NCBI GenBank assembly: GCA_963728125.1
Contig: CAVSIZ010000013.1
Coordinates: forward strand, 310,001-374,000
Direction: 5' to 3'
DNA from: CAWDCV01 sp963728125
GTDB lineage: Bacteria > Actinomycetota > Actinomycetes > CAWDCV01
DNA length: 64,000 bases
Part shown: one piece after another, positions 34,471 to 42,720 of the stretch
How the letters are laid out: each line of letters starts with the position of its first letter
How positions within the stretch are numbered: position 1 is the stretch's first letter
The notes under the pieces: model-generated
Databases searched by the model: none
The model's input: only the letters and a program-made list of their open reading frames with translations
Told to the model about the DNA's origin: nothing
Program-made: the position numbers and the translations under genes

Positions 34471-34589
34471 GAAATCCCCCTCATCGTTGCCATTCCCGTG
34501 ACAGTCCGACGGCAGGCAGTCCGAGTGCGGTTCCGCGTTCTGGACACGGGACGATTCCGATCCGGTATCGGTCTGACAGGCTGATCTCC

Positions 34590-36050
34590 GTGCCGTCCGA
34601 CCAGTCCCGGCCGCGCGTCGTCATCGTCGGCGCCGGTATCGCCGGTGCCGCGGCGGCCTGGTTCCTGACCCGCGGCGATGCTCCGCCTCAGGTCACGCTG
34701 ATTGACGCCGCCGATGCCGTCGGGGGGAAGCTGCGCGTCGGCGAGGTTGCCGGGCTCACCGTCGACCTGGGCGCAGAGTCGATGCTTGCCCGACGACCGG
34801 AAGCGGTTGAGCTGGCGCGCGCAGTCGGCCTGGCTGATCAGCTCGTCGCCCCAGCCACCGCGGCCGCGTCGCTCTGGACACGTGGCGCGCTGCGGCCGAT
34901 TCCTCCCGGCACCGTCATGGGCGTGCCCGCCGACCTAGGCGCGCTCGGCGCCAGCGGCGTGCTCTCCTGGGCCGGTCTGGCCCGTGTTCCGCTGGACTAC
35001 CTGCTTCCCGCCGAGCCGCTGGTCGACGATGTGACGGTCGGGGCGTACGTAGAGAGTCGCGTCGGCCGCGAAGTGGTCGATCGCCTCGTCGACCCGCTGC
35101 TCGGCGGTGTCTATGCCGGATCCGCCGACCGGCTGTCGCTCGCGGCGACCCTTCCTCAGTTGGCCGAGATCGCCCGTGAGGGGCAGCCGCTGCTCCGGGG
35201 CGCGGCTGGCATTGGCGCAATGTCGGCGCAGCAGGGAGCCGTGTTCAACGGACTGGTCGGCGGTGTCGGCCAACTGCCCGCCTCCATCCTCGACGCCAGC
35301 GGTGCACACGTGCGGACGTCGACCACCGCGAGGGAGCTGTGCCGGACGAGCTCAGGGTGGCGGCTCACCCTCGGCTCGACCCGGTCGCCCGAGCAGCTCG
35401 ACGCTGACGCGATCGTGCTCGCGGTTCCCGCGCGGCCGGCGGCACGGCTGCTGCAGCAGGAGGTGCCGCTAGCCGCCGCGGAACTTTCCGACATCGACTA
35501 CGCCAGCGTCGCGGTGGTCACGCTGGCGTACCGGCGCTCTGCTCTCGCCGAGCGGCTCCACGGCAGTGGTTTCCTCGTCCCGCCGGTGGAGCGACGACTG
35601 ATCAAGGCAACCACGTACTCCTCCGCGAAGTGGGCGTGGCTGGACGCATCGTCGCCCGACATGGTGCTCGTGCGCTGCTCAGTCGGCCGGTACGGCGAGG
35701 AAGAGGACTTGCAGCGCGATGACGACGACCTGATCGCGGCCGTGGCCGACGAGTTCAGCGAGGCCACCGGCGCGGCCGAGAATCCTGTCGACTCGCGCGT
35801 CACGCGCTGGGGCGGCGCCCTGCCGCAGTACGCGGTTGGACACAACCAGCGCGTCTCGCGCGTGCTGACTGCGGTCGATGCGGCACCGGGCCTGGCCGTG
35901 TGCGGAGCGGCGTACGACGGGGTGGGGATCCCGGCATGCATCGCCGGAGGCGAATCCGCGGCGCTGCGCATCCTGCGACATCTGCGCGACGCGCGACAAC
36001 CACACCTTCGCGACGCGCGACAACCACACCTTCGCGACGCGCGAGAATGA
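34590..36050 (+). CDS. hemY: Coproporphyrinogen/protoporphyrinogen oxidase (HemY/CgoX)
   Basis: FAD-dependent oxidase; in actinobacteria it makes coproporphyrin III for the coproporphyrin-dependent heme pathway. The 486-residue product starts VVIVGAGIAGAAAAW (FAD loop), has AESMLARRPEAVEL, PLLGGVYAGSADRLS near 170 and the C-terminal FAD block GLAVCGAAYDGVGIPACIAGG. It is read from GTG 34590. The last 20 residues are an 8-residue repeat (LRDARQPH, 2.6 copies) encoded by a 24-bp tandem repeat, beyond the normal family end. hemQ follows after 4 bp, which makes a metabolic pair. Confidence 0.94.
   Translation: MPSDQSRPRVVIVGAGIAGAAAAWFLTRGDAPPQVTLIDAADAVGGKLRVGEVAGLTVDLGAESMLARRPEAVELARAVGLADQLVAPATAAASLWTRGALRPIPPGTVMGVPADLGALGASGVLSWAGLARVPLDYLLPAEPLVDDVTVGAYVESRVGREVVDRLVDPLLGGVYAGSADRLSLAATLPQLAEIAREGQPLLRGAAGIGAMSAQQGAVFNGLVGGVGQLPASILDASGAHVRTSTTARELCRTSSGWRLTLGSTRSPEQLDADAIVLAVPARPAARLLQQEVPLAAAELSDIDYASVAVVTLAYRRSALAERLHGSGFLVPPVERRLIKATTYSSAKWAWLDASSPDMVLVRCSVGRYGEEEDLQRDDDDLIAAVADEFSEATGAAENPVDSRVTRWGGALPQYAVGHNQRVSRVLTAVDAAPGLAVCGAAYDGVGIPACIAGGESAALRILRHLRDARQPHLRDARQPHLRDARE
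35982..36044 (+). repeat. 24-bp tandem repeat at the 3' end of hemY
   Basis: Two complete and one partial (15-base) copies of a 24-bp unit; the second full copy differs from the first by G to T at the third base. In frame it adds LRDARQPH repeats to the HemY C-terminus and ends 11 bases before the hemQ start. Being a multiple of three, the copy number can vary without breaking the frame. Confidence 0.85.
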
Positions 36051-36054
36051 GCTC

Positions 36055-36759
36055 ATGTCCGAAGACCGTGCGGCCCGACCGAAGGCACGCGACCTCAACA
36101 CCCTGATCCGCTACACGATGTGGTCGGTCTTTCGCGTCGAGACTCCGCTGCCGGAGGACCGAACCGCGGCGACGGCCGAGATCGAGCAGCTGCTCGAGCA
36201 GCTCGCTGCAAAGGACGTCGTCGTCCGCGGCACGTACGACGTGTCCGGGCTGCGCGCGGACGCGGACCTCATGATCTGGTGGCATGCCCCGAACGCCGAC
36301 GACCTCCAGGAGGCGTATGGCCGGTTCCGGCGTACCGCTGTCGGTCGTGCGTGCGCGCCGGTGTGGTCGGTGCTGGCGCTGCACCGACCGGCCGAGTTCA
36401 ACAAGAGCCACGTCCCCGCGTTCCTGGCCGACGAGGAGCCCAGGGCGTACGTGTGCGTCTACCCGTTCGTCCGGTCGTACGAGTGGTACCTGCTGCCCGA
36501 GCAGGAGCGCCGGGGGATGCTCGCGGAGCACGGGATGATGGCGCGCGACTACCCCGACGTACGCGCGAACACCGTGTCGTCATTCGCGCTCGGCGACTAC
36601 GAATGGATCCTCGCGTTCGAAGCTGACGAGCTCTACCGCATCGTCGACCTGATGCGTCACCTGCGCGGATCGACGGCTCGCCGGCACGTCCGTGAGGAGG
36701 TGCCGTTCTATACCGGCCGGCGCAAGCCCATCGCCGAGCTGGTGTCTGGACTGCCCTAG
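36055..36759 (+). CDS. hemQ: Coproheme decarboxylase (HemQ/ChdC)
   Basis: Last enzyme of the coproporphyrin-dependent pathway: oxidatively decarboxylates coproheme to heme b using peroxide. The 234-residue product belongs to the chlorite dismutase-like family. Compared with the characterised actinobacterial enzyme, the distal histidine (NKSHVPAF, His119), catalytic tyrosine (CVYPFVRS, Tyr136) and proximal histidine (MLAEHG, His159) are present with the same 17- and 23-residue spacing. ATG 36055 is chosen over the longer frame because it matches the family N-terminus (DLNTLIRYTMWSVF soon after). It follows hemY by 4 bp. Confidence 0.95.
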   Translation: MSEDRAARPKARDLNTLIRYTMWSVFRVETPLPEDRTAATAEIEQLLEQLAAKDVVVRGTYDVSGLRADADLMIWWHAPNADDLQEAYGRFRRTAVGRACAPVWSVLALHRPAEFNKSHVPAFLADEEPRAYVCVYPFVRSYEWYLLPEQERRGMLAEHGMMARDYPDVRANTVSSFALGDYEWILAFEADELYRIVDLMRHLRGSTARRHVREEVPFYTGRRKPIAELVSGLP

Positions 36760-36793
36760 GCCCTGATGATCGGGGGAAAGAAGGAGTCGACGC

Positions 36794-37135
36794 GTGACGA
36801 AGTACCTGATCTCGTTCCCGAGTGGTGCCATGGTCTTTCCCGCCGAGGACCTGCAGGACGTTTCGGATGCGGCGCACGCGGTGGTGGACGAGGCGAAGGA
36901 TGCCGGCGTCTGGGTGTTCGGCGGCGGCATCGACGAGAGCATTCCGCCTGTCATGGTTGATGGGGATGGAACGGTGACCCAAGGCACCTACCCGCAGACC
37001 AAGCAGCTCGAAGGCGGCTACACGGTACTGGAGTTACCCTCCCGCGAGGCGGCGCTGGAATGGGCTGCGAAGATCGCGGTTGCCTGTCGATGCGCGCAGG
37101 AGGTGCGTGCGTTCCAGTACGACCCCGCCAGCTGA
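36794..37135 (+). CDS. YCII-related domain protein
   Basis: A 113-residue ferredoxin-like-fold protein (TKYLISFPSG, VVDEAKDAGVWVFGGGI, GGYTVLELPSREAALEWAAKI) of the YCII-related family, often annotated as DGPF-domain proteins. GTG 36794 has AAGGAG upstream. It lies 34 bp after hemQ on the same strand, possibly co-transcribed. Members occur near sigma factors in many actinobacteria, but none is here, and the function is unknown. Confidence 0.8.
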   Translation: MTKYLISFPSGAMVFPAEDLQDVSDAAHAVVDEAKDAGVWVFGGGIDESIPPVMVDGDGTVTQGTYPQTKQLEGGYTVLELPSREAALEWAAKIAVACRCAQEVRAFQYDPAS

Positions 37136-37197
37136 ATCTTTGCGTCAGGCACGAAGCGTTAAGTACTTCCCGCCCATCGCCATCCCTTCGACTCTGC

Positions 37198-37602
37198 CTA
37201 GCTCGTGGGCTCGAGGGTGATGCTGATCGAGTTGATGCAGTAGCGCTGACCGGTCGGCTGGTCGGGTGCGTCGTCGAAGACATGGCCGAGGTGCGAGCCG
37301 CAGTTCTTGCAGCGCACCTCGGTGCGGGCCATGCCGAAGCTGCGGTCCGTCAGCAGCTCCACTGCGTCGCTGTCGGCAGGGTCGTAGAAGGACGGCCAAC
37401 CACAGTGCGAGTCGAATTTGGTGTCCGAGCGGAACAGCTCTGCGCCGCACGCACGGCAGCGGTAGACGCCCTCCGTCTTGGTGTCGACGTACTCACCGGT
37501 GAACGGACGCTCGGTGCCCGCCTGCCGCAACACGGCGTACTCCTCGGGTGTGAGCTGCTCGCGCCACTGGGCGTCGGACTTCTGCACCTGATAGGACGTC
37601 AT
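37198..37602 (-). CDS. msrB: Peptide-methionine (R)-S-oxide reductase
   Basis: Reduces methionine-R-sulfoxide in oxidised proteins. The 134-residue product has two zinc CxxC pairs (YRCRACGAELF and VRCKNCGSHLGHVF), HCGWPSFYDP and the catalytic cysteine in GQRYCINSISI. ATG 37602 gives the standard MsrB N-terminus; TAGGCT lies 7 bases upstream on the minus strand, so translation is probably leaderless. It diverges from the polymerase-domain gene with 40 bp between starts. The 62 bp between it and the YCII gene shows no recognisable element. Confidence 0.96.
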   Translation of the reverse strand: MTSYQVQKSDAQWREQLTPEEYAVLRQAGTERPFTGEYVDTKTEGVYRCRACGAELFRSDTKFDSHCGWPSFYDPADSDAVELLTDRSFGMARTEVRCKNCGSHLGHVFDDAPDQPTGQRYCINSISITLEPTS

Positions 37603-37609
37603 GCGGGCG

Positions 37610-37636
37610 AGCCTATGTCGGGCACACGGGTACGGT
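37610..37636. promoter_or_regulatory. Divergent leaderless -10 boxes for msrB and the DNA polymerase gene
   Basis: TAGGCT on the minus strand (37615-37610) is 7 bases before the msrB ATG, and TACGGT on the plus strand (37631-37636) is 6 bases before GTG 37643. Both fit leaderless promoters and support the chosen starts. The rest of the 40-bp gap is too short to hold separate leaders. Confidence 0.45.
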
Positions 37637-37642
37637 GCCGGG

Positions 37643-38677
37643 GTGGCTGCTGCTAAGACGCCCGCCGTCGAGCTCGAGGTAGGAGAGCACACCGTCCGCG
37701 TCACCAACCCGGACAAGATCTACTTTCCGAGCCGGAAAGAGACCAAGCTCGACCTCGTTCAGTACTACCTGTCGGTCGGCGACGGCATCACCCGGGCGCT
37801 GTGGCAGCGCCCGACCAACCTGCAGCGCTTTCCGGAAGGCGTCGAGGGCGAGGAGATTTATCAGAAGCGGTTCCCCCAGTACGCCCCGGATTGGCTCGAC
37901 ACCGTCCGCGTTACGTTCCCCAGCGGGCGTCACGCTGATGCGCTTTGTGTCACCCATTTGGCGGCCGTTGCCTGGGCGGCCAATCTCGGCACGGTGACGT
38001 TCCACCCCTGGCACACGAGAGCTGCCGACGTGGACCATCCCGATGAGCTGCGTATCGACCTCGACCCTCAGCCCGGCACCGGCTTCGACCAAGCGCGCAC
38101 CGCGGCGCTGGAGACGGTGCGGCCGATGCTGGACGAGCTGGGCTATGTCGGCTATCCGAAGACGTCCGGGAACCGGGGTATTCACGTCTACCTCCGCATC
38201 GAGCCGCGATGGACGTTCACCGAGGTACGCCGCGCCGCCATCGCGTTCGCGCGCGAGATCGAGCGCCGCGTACCCGATCTGGTGACGACCGCGTGGTGGA
38301 AGGAGGAGCGCGGCGAGCGCGTATTCGTGGACTTCAACCAGAATGCCCGCGACCGCACGATCGCGTCGGCGTACAGCGTGCGGCGACGATCAGACGCGAC
38401 GGTCTCCGCACCGCTGACGTGGGAGGAGCTGCCGTCGGTGCAGCCCGAGGACTTCACCATCGTCACCATGCCGCCGCGGTTCGCTGAGCTCGGCGATGTG
38501 CACGCCTCGATCGACGACGTGCAGCACTCGATCGAACCGCTGCTCGAGTGGTACGCCCGCGACGAGCGCGATCGCGGCCTCGGCGACATGCCATATCCCC
38601 CGAACTACCCGAAGATGCCCGGCGAGCCGAAGCGCGTCCAGCCGTCCAAGGACCGGGACCGCAAGACGGCGTCGTGA
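37643..38677 (+). CDS. LigD-type primase-polymerase (Prim-PolC-like) DNA polymerase
   Basis: A 344-residue archaeo-eukaryotic primase-fold polymerase like the polymerase domain of LigD. ITNPDKIYFP-like VTNPDKIYFPSRKETK begins it; the metal-binding DLDPQPG (about residue 135), SGNRGIHVYLR and FVDFNQNARDRTIASAYSVR (third acidic residue) form the active site. It is a stand-alone domain followed after 111 bp by a LigC-type ligase, the arrangement described for mycobacterial Prim-PolC/LigC, which fill and seal short gaps in base-excision repair. No Ku or full LigD is in the window. Confidence 0.92.
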   Translation: MAAAKTPAVELEVGEHTVRVTNPDKIYFPSRKETKLDLVQYYLSVGDGITRALWQRPTNLQRFPEGVEGEEIYQKRFPQYAPDWLDTVRVTFPSGRHADALCVTHLAAVAWAANLGTVTFHPWHTRAADVDHPDELRIDLDPQPGTGFDQARTAALETVRPMLDELGYVGYPKTSGNRGIHVYLRIEPRWTFTEVRRAAIAFAREIERRVPDLVTTAWWKEERGERVFVDFNQNARDRTIASAYSVRRRSDATVSAPLTWEELPSVQPEDFTIVTMPPRFAELGDVHASIDDVQHSIEPLLEWYARDERDRGLGDMPYPPNYPKMPGEPKRVQPSKDRDRKTAS

Positions 38678-38788
38678 AGCTCGATCACAACAGCTGGTAC
38701 CGAACGTATGGTCACATCGCCGTGTGGTGTACGCGGGGAACCAGTTAGTCGCCGTCCAGCGGGGGGCGCCCCAGGGCAGGATGGGGGC

Positions 38789-39862
38789 GTGCAGCTGCCT
38801 GTGATGCCGCCCGTGCGACCGATGCTTGCGAAGTCGGTCGCCAAGATCCCGCCGAACATGCACTACGAAGCGAAGTGGGACGGCTTTCGCGCGATCGTGT
38901 TCCGCGACGGTGACGACGTGGAGATCGGCAGCCGCAACGAACGGCCAATGACGCGGTACTTTCCCGAGCTCGTCGAGGCGTTCCGCAGCGAGTTGCCCGA
39001 CCGGGTCGTTGTGGACGGCGAGATCATCATCGTGACCGGCGAGCGACTCGATTTCGACGCGCTGCTCAACCGCATTCATCCCGCCAAGTCTCGAGTCGAC
39101 ATGCTCGCCGAGGAGACGCCGGCCTCGTTCGTCGCGTTCGACATTCTTGCCCTGGACGACGAGTCGTTCCTCGAAACGCCCTTTGTCGAACGTCGTGAAC
39201 GACTGGTCGATGCGCTGCGCACGGCCAACCCGCCTGTTCACGTCACGCCTTCCACGACGTCGCTGGATGAAGCGCAGGGGTGGTTTGGCGAGTACGAGGG
39301 CGCTGGGCTCGACGGCGTCATCGCCAAGCCGGGCGATGTGGCGTACCGCCCCGATGCGCGAGCGATGTACAAGGTCAAACACGAGCGCACCGCCGATTGC
39401 GTGGTCGCCGGCTTCCGCTGGCACAAGACCGGCGGCGTCATTGGGTCCCTACTGCTCGGGCTCTACCGCACCGACGGATCGTTGCAGCACGTCGGTGTAT
39501 CGGCATCGTTCCCTATGGCTCGGCGCGCCGAGCTCGTCGAAGAGCTCGCGCCGTACCGCATGGACGACTTCAGCGGACACCCGTGGGGGGAGTGGGCCGA
39601 AGCGCAGGCGCACGAGGCGGGCCGCCTGCCCGGTGCGGTCAGCCGTTGGAACGCGAAGAAGGATCTGTCGTGGGTGCCGATACGGCCTGAGCTCGTCGTC
39701 GAGGTCGCGTACGACCACATGGAGGGCACCAGGTTTCGGCACACCGCGCAGTTCCGGCGCTGGCGCCCCGACCGCGATCCGCAGTCATGCACCTACGACC
39801 AGCTGGAAGAGCCGGTGAACTACGACCTACGGGAGATCCTGCGTGCGGGTTCGACGCAGTGA
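38789..39862 (+). CDS. ligC: ATP-dependent DNA ligase (LigC type)
   Basis: A 357-residue ATP-dependent ligase with nucleotidyltransferase and OB-fold domains only, the size of mycobacterial LigC. The adenylation lysine is in YEAKWDGFRAIV (motif I, about residue 29), motif III in FVAFDILALD, motif IV in GLDGVIAKPG and motif V in YKVKHERTADCVV. GTG 38789 is taken because it gives the family N-terminus LPVMPPVRPMLAKSV. It seals nicks in duplex DNA and presumably works with the polymerase encoded upstream. The downstream DoxX-like gene overlaps its 3' end by 20 bp. Confidence 0.93.
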   Translation: MQLPVMPPVRPMLAKSVAKIPPNMHYEAKWDGFRAIVFRDGDDVEIGSRNERPMTRYFPELVEAFRSELPDRVVVDGEIIIVTGERLDFDALLNRIHPAKSRVDMLAEETPASFVAFDILALDDESFLETPFVERRERLVDALRTANPPVHVTPSTTSLDEAQGWFGEYEGAGLDGVIAKPGDVAYRPDARAMYKVKHERTADCVVAGFRWHKTGGVIGSLLLGLYRTDGSLQHVGVSASFPMARRAELVEELAPYRMDDFSGHPWGEWAEAQAHEAGRLPGAVSRWNAKKDLSWVPIRPELVVEVAYDHMEGTRFRHTAQFRRWRPDRDPQSCTYDQLEEPVNYDLREILRAGSTQ

Positions 39863-40208
39863 TGCGCTGGCGGCGCTGCTGACCGTCACCGGCACGACGC
39901 ACTTCCTCTCCCCGAGGGTGTACGCACGAATCGTGCCGAATAGGCTTGGCAATCCCTACCCCTACGTGTACGTCAGCGGTGCTGCTGAGCTGGCGTGCGC
40001 GGCCGGTCTGCTGTCGCGTCGGACGCGTGGCACAGCGGGCTGGGCGGCGGCTGCGCTGTTCGTCGTCGTCTTCCCGGCCAACGTGCAGATGGCAGTCGAT
40101 GCACGGCGCGGACCGGCGTGGTATCGCGCGGCGACGTACGCCCGGTTGCCGCTGCAGCTACCGCTGGTGTGGTGGGCGATCTCCGTCGGCCGTCAGGCGC
40201 GGACGTAG
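39843..40208 (+). CDS. DoxX-like membrane protein
   Basis: A 121-residue protein with four hydrophobic segments: ALAALLTVTGTTHFL, a second around VYVSGAAELACAAGLL, a third around WAAAALFVVVFPANVQM and a fourth around LPLQLPLVWWAISVG, plus YRAATYARLP between the last two. This is the DoxX-family pattern; members are associated with redox or thiol homeostasis in some actinobacteria but most are uncharacterised. GTG 39843 lies inside the ligase gene, so the pair is translationally linked. Its 3' end overlaps the convergent reductase gene by 16 bp. Confidence 0.78.
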   Translation: MRVRRSDALAALLTVTGTTHFLSPRVYARIVPNRLGNPYPYVYVSGAAELACAAGLLSRRTRGTAGWAAAALFVVVFPANVQMAVDARRGPAWYRAATYARLPLQLPLVWWAISVGRQART

Positions 40209-40921
40209 CGCGCGAACAGCACGCCACTGTCCTCGAGCAGCGAGCGCAGCGTCATCGAGGCGTGCACGTCATCGCCCGCGACGATGCGGGGCGCGATTCC
40301 CGCTGTGATCAGGGGCGAGAGGCTGAGACACAGCTCGTCGAGCAATCCCGCCTGCACGAGATCGCCCAGCAGGTGCGGACCACCCTCGCACAGCACCCGG
40401 CGAAGTCCACGGTCGCGAAGCGCCGACATGGCAGCTGCGAGGTCGACGTGCTGGTCCCCGGCAACGACGACGTCGGCGACATCAGATAGCCGCTTCAACC
40501 GCGTCGCATCAGCTGCCGCGCTCGTGACCACAATCGGGCGCGATTCACGGAAAAGAGCAACGCTCAGGTCGAGATCGAGACTTTGTGTGACGATGGCGAT
40601 CGGTACGTCAGCAGGCTGATCGCGGCTGGCGCGCAGCGGTGCGTACTCCGCTCGAATCCGCCCAGGACCGTATCCCTCGGCCCGCGCCGTCCCCGCACCC
40701 ACGAGCACGACGTCGGCCTGAGCACGCAGCAGCGCAAAGATCTGCTTGTCCGGCGAGCTGGACAGCCCAGCGGAATGGCCGTCGACACTGCCGGCTCCGT
40801 CGATGCTGCTGACCATGTTCGCGCGTACCCATGGGCGGTCCAGGCGGTGCGGGTAGGCGTAGACGGTCGCCAGGTCGAGCGGGGCGGCATCGGAATGAGC
40901 TGGCGGATACAGCTGGCGCAC
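40193..40921 (-). CDS. Pyrimidine/dihydrofolate reductase-like protein (RibD C-terminal domain)
   Basis: A 242-residue NADPH-dependent reductase with the RibD C-terminal/DHFR fold. RPWVRANMVSSIDGA (substrate region), DVVLVGAGTARAEGYGP (cofactor) and RRVLCEGGPHLLGDLVQAGL are diagnostic. Stand-alone versions in actinobacteria are of unclear role; riboflavin synthesis or folate/pterin reduction are possible. GTG 40921 begins one base after the treZ stop with AGGGA upstream, so it may be the last gene of the treZ transcript. Confidence 0.85.
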   Translation of the reverse strand: MRQLYPPAHSDAAPLDLATVYAYPHRLDRPWVRANMVSSIDGAGSVDGHSAGLSSSPDKQIFALLRAQADVVLVGAGTARAEGYGPGRIRAEYAPLRASRDQPADVPIAIVTQSLDLDLSVALFRESRPIVVTSAAADATRLKRLSDVADVVVAGDQHVDLAAAMSALRDRGLRRVLCEGGPHLLGDLVQAGLLDELCLSLSPLITAGIAPRIVAGDDVHASMTLRSLLEDSGVLFARYVRA

Positions 40922-40922
40922 G

Positions 40923-42677
40923 TCAGATCCCTGCGGGTGAGGCAACGCGGACGATGGCGACGGACTCTGCTGGCAACTCCACGGTCGCTTCCGCGCAAGC
41001 AACATCTGCATCCGAGGACAGCAGCAGGTCCACGACTGCCCCGGTCACGGCGATCGACTGCCGCCGTCCGGCAAGGTTGCAGACGACGCTCAGCGCGCCT
41101 CGACTGACGACGAGCCAACGCTGCTCCTCGTCGAAGCTCACTGCGACGCGGTGCAGGCGTGGCTCTGTCAGGTCCGCCTCCCGTCGGCGGAGGGCGATGA
41201 GCGCGGCGTACCACGACAGGGTTGCCGCGTGCGGCTGACGATCCAGTTCCTCCCAGTCGAGTGTCGAGCGGGCAACCGTCTCCGGGCTCTGCGGATCGGG
41301 GAACGTCGAGACGTCCCAGCCGTGCTGGGCGAACTCGAGCCGCCGCCCCTCACTGATCGCCCGGGCGAGTGCCGGTTCGGGAAACGACGAGAAGAACTGC
41401 CACGGCGTCGACGCAGCCCACTCTTCGCCCATGAACAGCATCGGCGTGAACGGGCTGGTGAGCATCAAGGCGGCGCCAATACGTAGCAAGCCGTCGGACA
41501 GGGCCACAGAAATGCGATCGCCAACGGACCTGTTGCCGATCTGGTCGTGATCCTGCACAAAGGCGACGAAGCGGTACCCCGGCAATCGTTCGACATCTAC
41601 CGGGCGTCCGTGTCGCCGTCGACGGAACGACGACCAGGTTCCGTCGTGAACGAAGACCTGCGTCATCGCTTTGGCGAATGTCGCCAGGCTGCCGAAATCG
41701 GCGTAGATACCTTTCTGCTCACCGGTCAGCATGGCGTGCAGCGCGTGATGGAAGTCGTCGTTCCACTGCGCCGCGAGTCCGTAGCCGCCTGCCTCCCTCG
41801 CTGTGACGAGCCGAGCGTCGTTGAGATCCGACTCGGCCACGAGTGACAGCGGTCGGCCGAGTGCGGTGGACAGTGCGTCGACTTCGCCGGCGAGCTCTTC
41901 GAGCAGATGCGTAGCCGTGCCGTCCACGAGCTCGTGCACGGCGTCAAGCCGTAGCCCGTCGACGTGGAAGTCGCGCAGCCACGACAGCGCGTTGTCGATG
42001 ACGAAGCGCCGCACGTCGTTGGAGTAGACATCGTCCAGGTTGACGGCGGCGCCCCACGGCGTGTGGTGGTGATCGGTGAAGTACGGCCCAAAGCGCGGCA
42101 GGTAGTTCCCGCTCGGTCCCAGGTGGTTGTAGACGACGTCGAGCACGACGCCAAGACCGTGGGCGTGGCAGGCGTCGACGAAGCGCTTGAATCCGTCCGG
42201 ACCGCCGTACGGCTCGTGCACGGCGAACAGGCTGACGCCGTCGTACCCCCAGCCCTGCGTGCCGTCGAATGCGGCGACCGGCATCACTTCGACGAGGTCG
42301 ACGCCGAGACGAACGAGATGGTCGAGATGTTGGATCGCCGAATCGAATGTTCTGGTGGGCGTGAACGTGCCAACGTGCATTTCGTACACCACGCTGCCGG
42401 CGAGCCGTACTCCACGCCACCCGGCATCGCTCCACTCGAACAGCTCATGGTCATACCAGCGGCTCGCCGCATGCACGCCGTGAGGTTGCCAGCGCGAGCG
42501 GGGGTCGGGCAGCGCGTCGCCGTCATCGAGAACGAATGCATAGTCGTCGCCGTGCTCGATCGGGAGGTCAGCGATCCACCAGCCCGAGCGCACATCGGAG
42601 CGCAACCGATGACGGGCGTCGCGTGTCTCGACCTCGACAACGCCAGCAGCCGGTGCCCACACCGACAGCGTCGTCAC
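40923..42677 (-). CDS. treZ: Malto-oligosyltrehalose trehalohydrolase
   Basis: GH13 enzyme that releases trehalose from maltooligosyl trehalose made by TreY. Visible: N-terminal domain LSVWAPAAGVVEVE, VYEMHVGTFTPTRTF, WGYDGVSLFAVHEPYGG, DVVYNHLGPSGNYL, nucleophile aspartate in VDGLRLDAVHEL, acid in LVAESDLND and FVQDHDQIGNR. The start is uncertain: GTG 42677 gives the family N-terminus and 584 residues; ATG 42722 is in frame and would share bases with the ATG of the divergent ppk2. An antiparallel ppk2 separates it from treY, which is unusual for this cluster. Confidence 0.93.
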   Translation of the reverse strand: MTTLSVWAPAAGVVEVETRDARHRLRSDVRSGWWIADLPIEHGDDYAFVLDDGDALPDPRSRWQPHGVHAASRWYDHELFEWSDAGWRGVRLAGSVVYEMHVGTFTPTRTFDSAIQHLDHLVRLGVDLVEVMPVAAFDGTQGWGYDGVSLFAVHEPYGGPDGFKRFVDACHAHGLGVVLDVVYNHLGPSGNYLPRFGPYFTDHHHTPWGAAVNLDDVYSNDVRRFVIDNALSWLRDFHVDGLRLDAVHELVDGTATHLLEELAGEVDALSTALGRPLSLVAESDLNDARLVTAREAGGYGLAAQWNDDFHHALHAMLTGEQKGIYADFGSLATFAKAMTQVFVHDGTWSSFRRRRHGRPVDVERLPGYRFVAFVQDHDQIGNRSVGDRISVALSDGLLRIGAALMLTSPFTPMLFMGEEWAASTPWQFFSSFPEPALARAISEGRRLEFAQHGWDVSTFPDPQSPETVARSTLDWEELDRQPHAATLSWYAALIALRRREADLTEPRLHRVAVSFDEEQRWLVVSRGALSVVCNLAGRRQSIAVTGAVVDLLLSSDADVACAEATVELPAESVAIVRVASPAGI

Positions 42678-42720
42678 AGTTGGCCTGACAGGATGCGCTG
42701 ATGCACAAGGTGAGCCTTCC

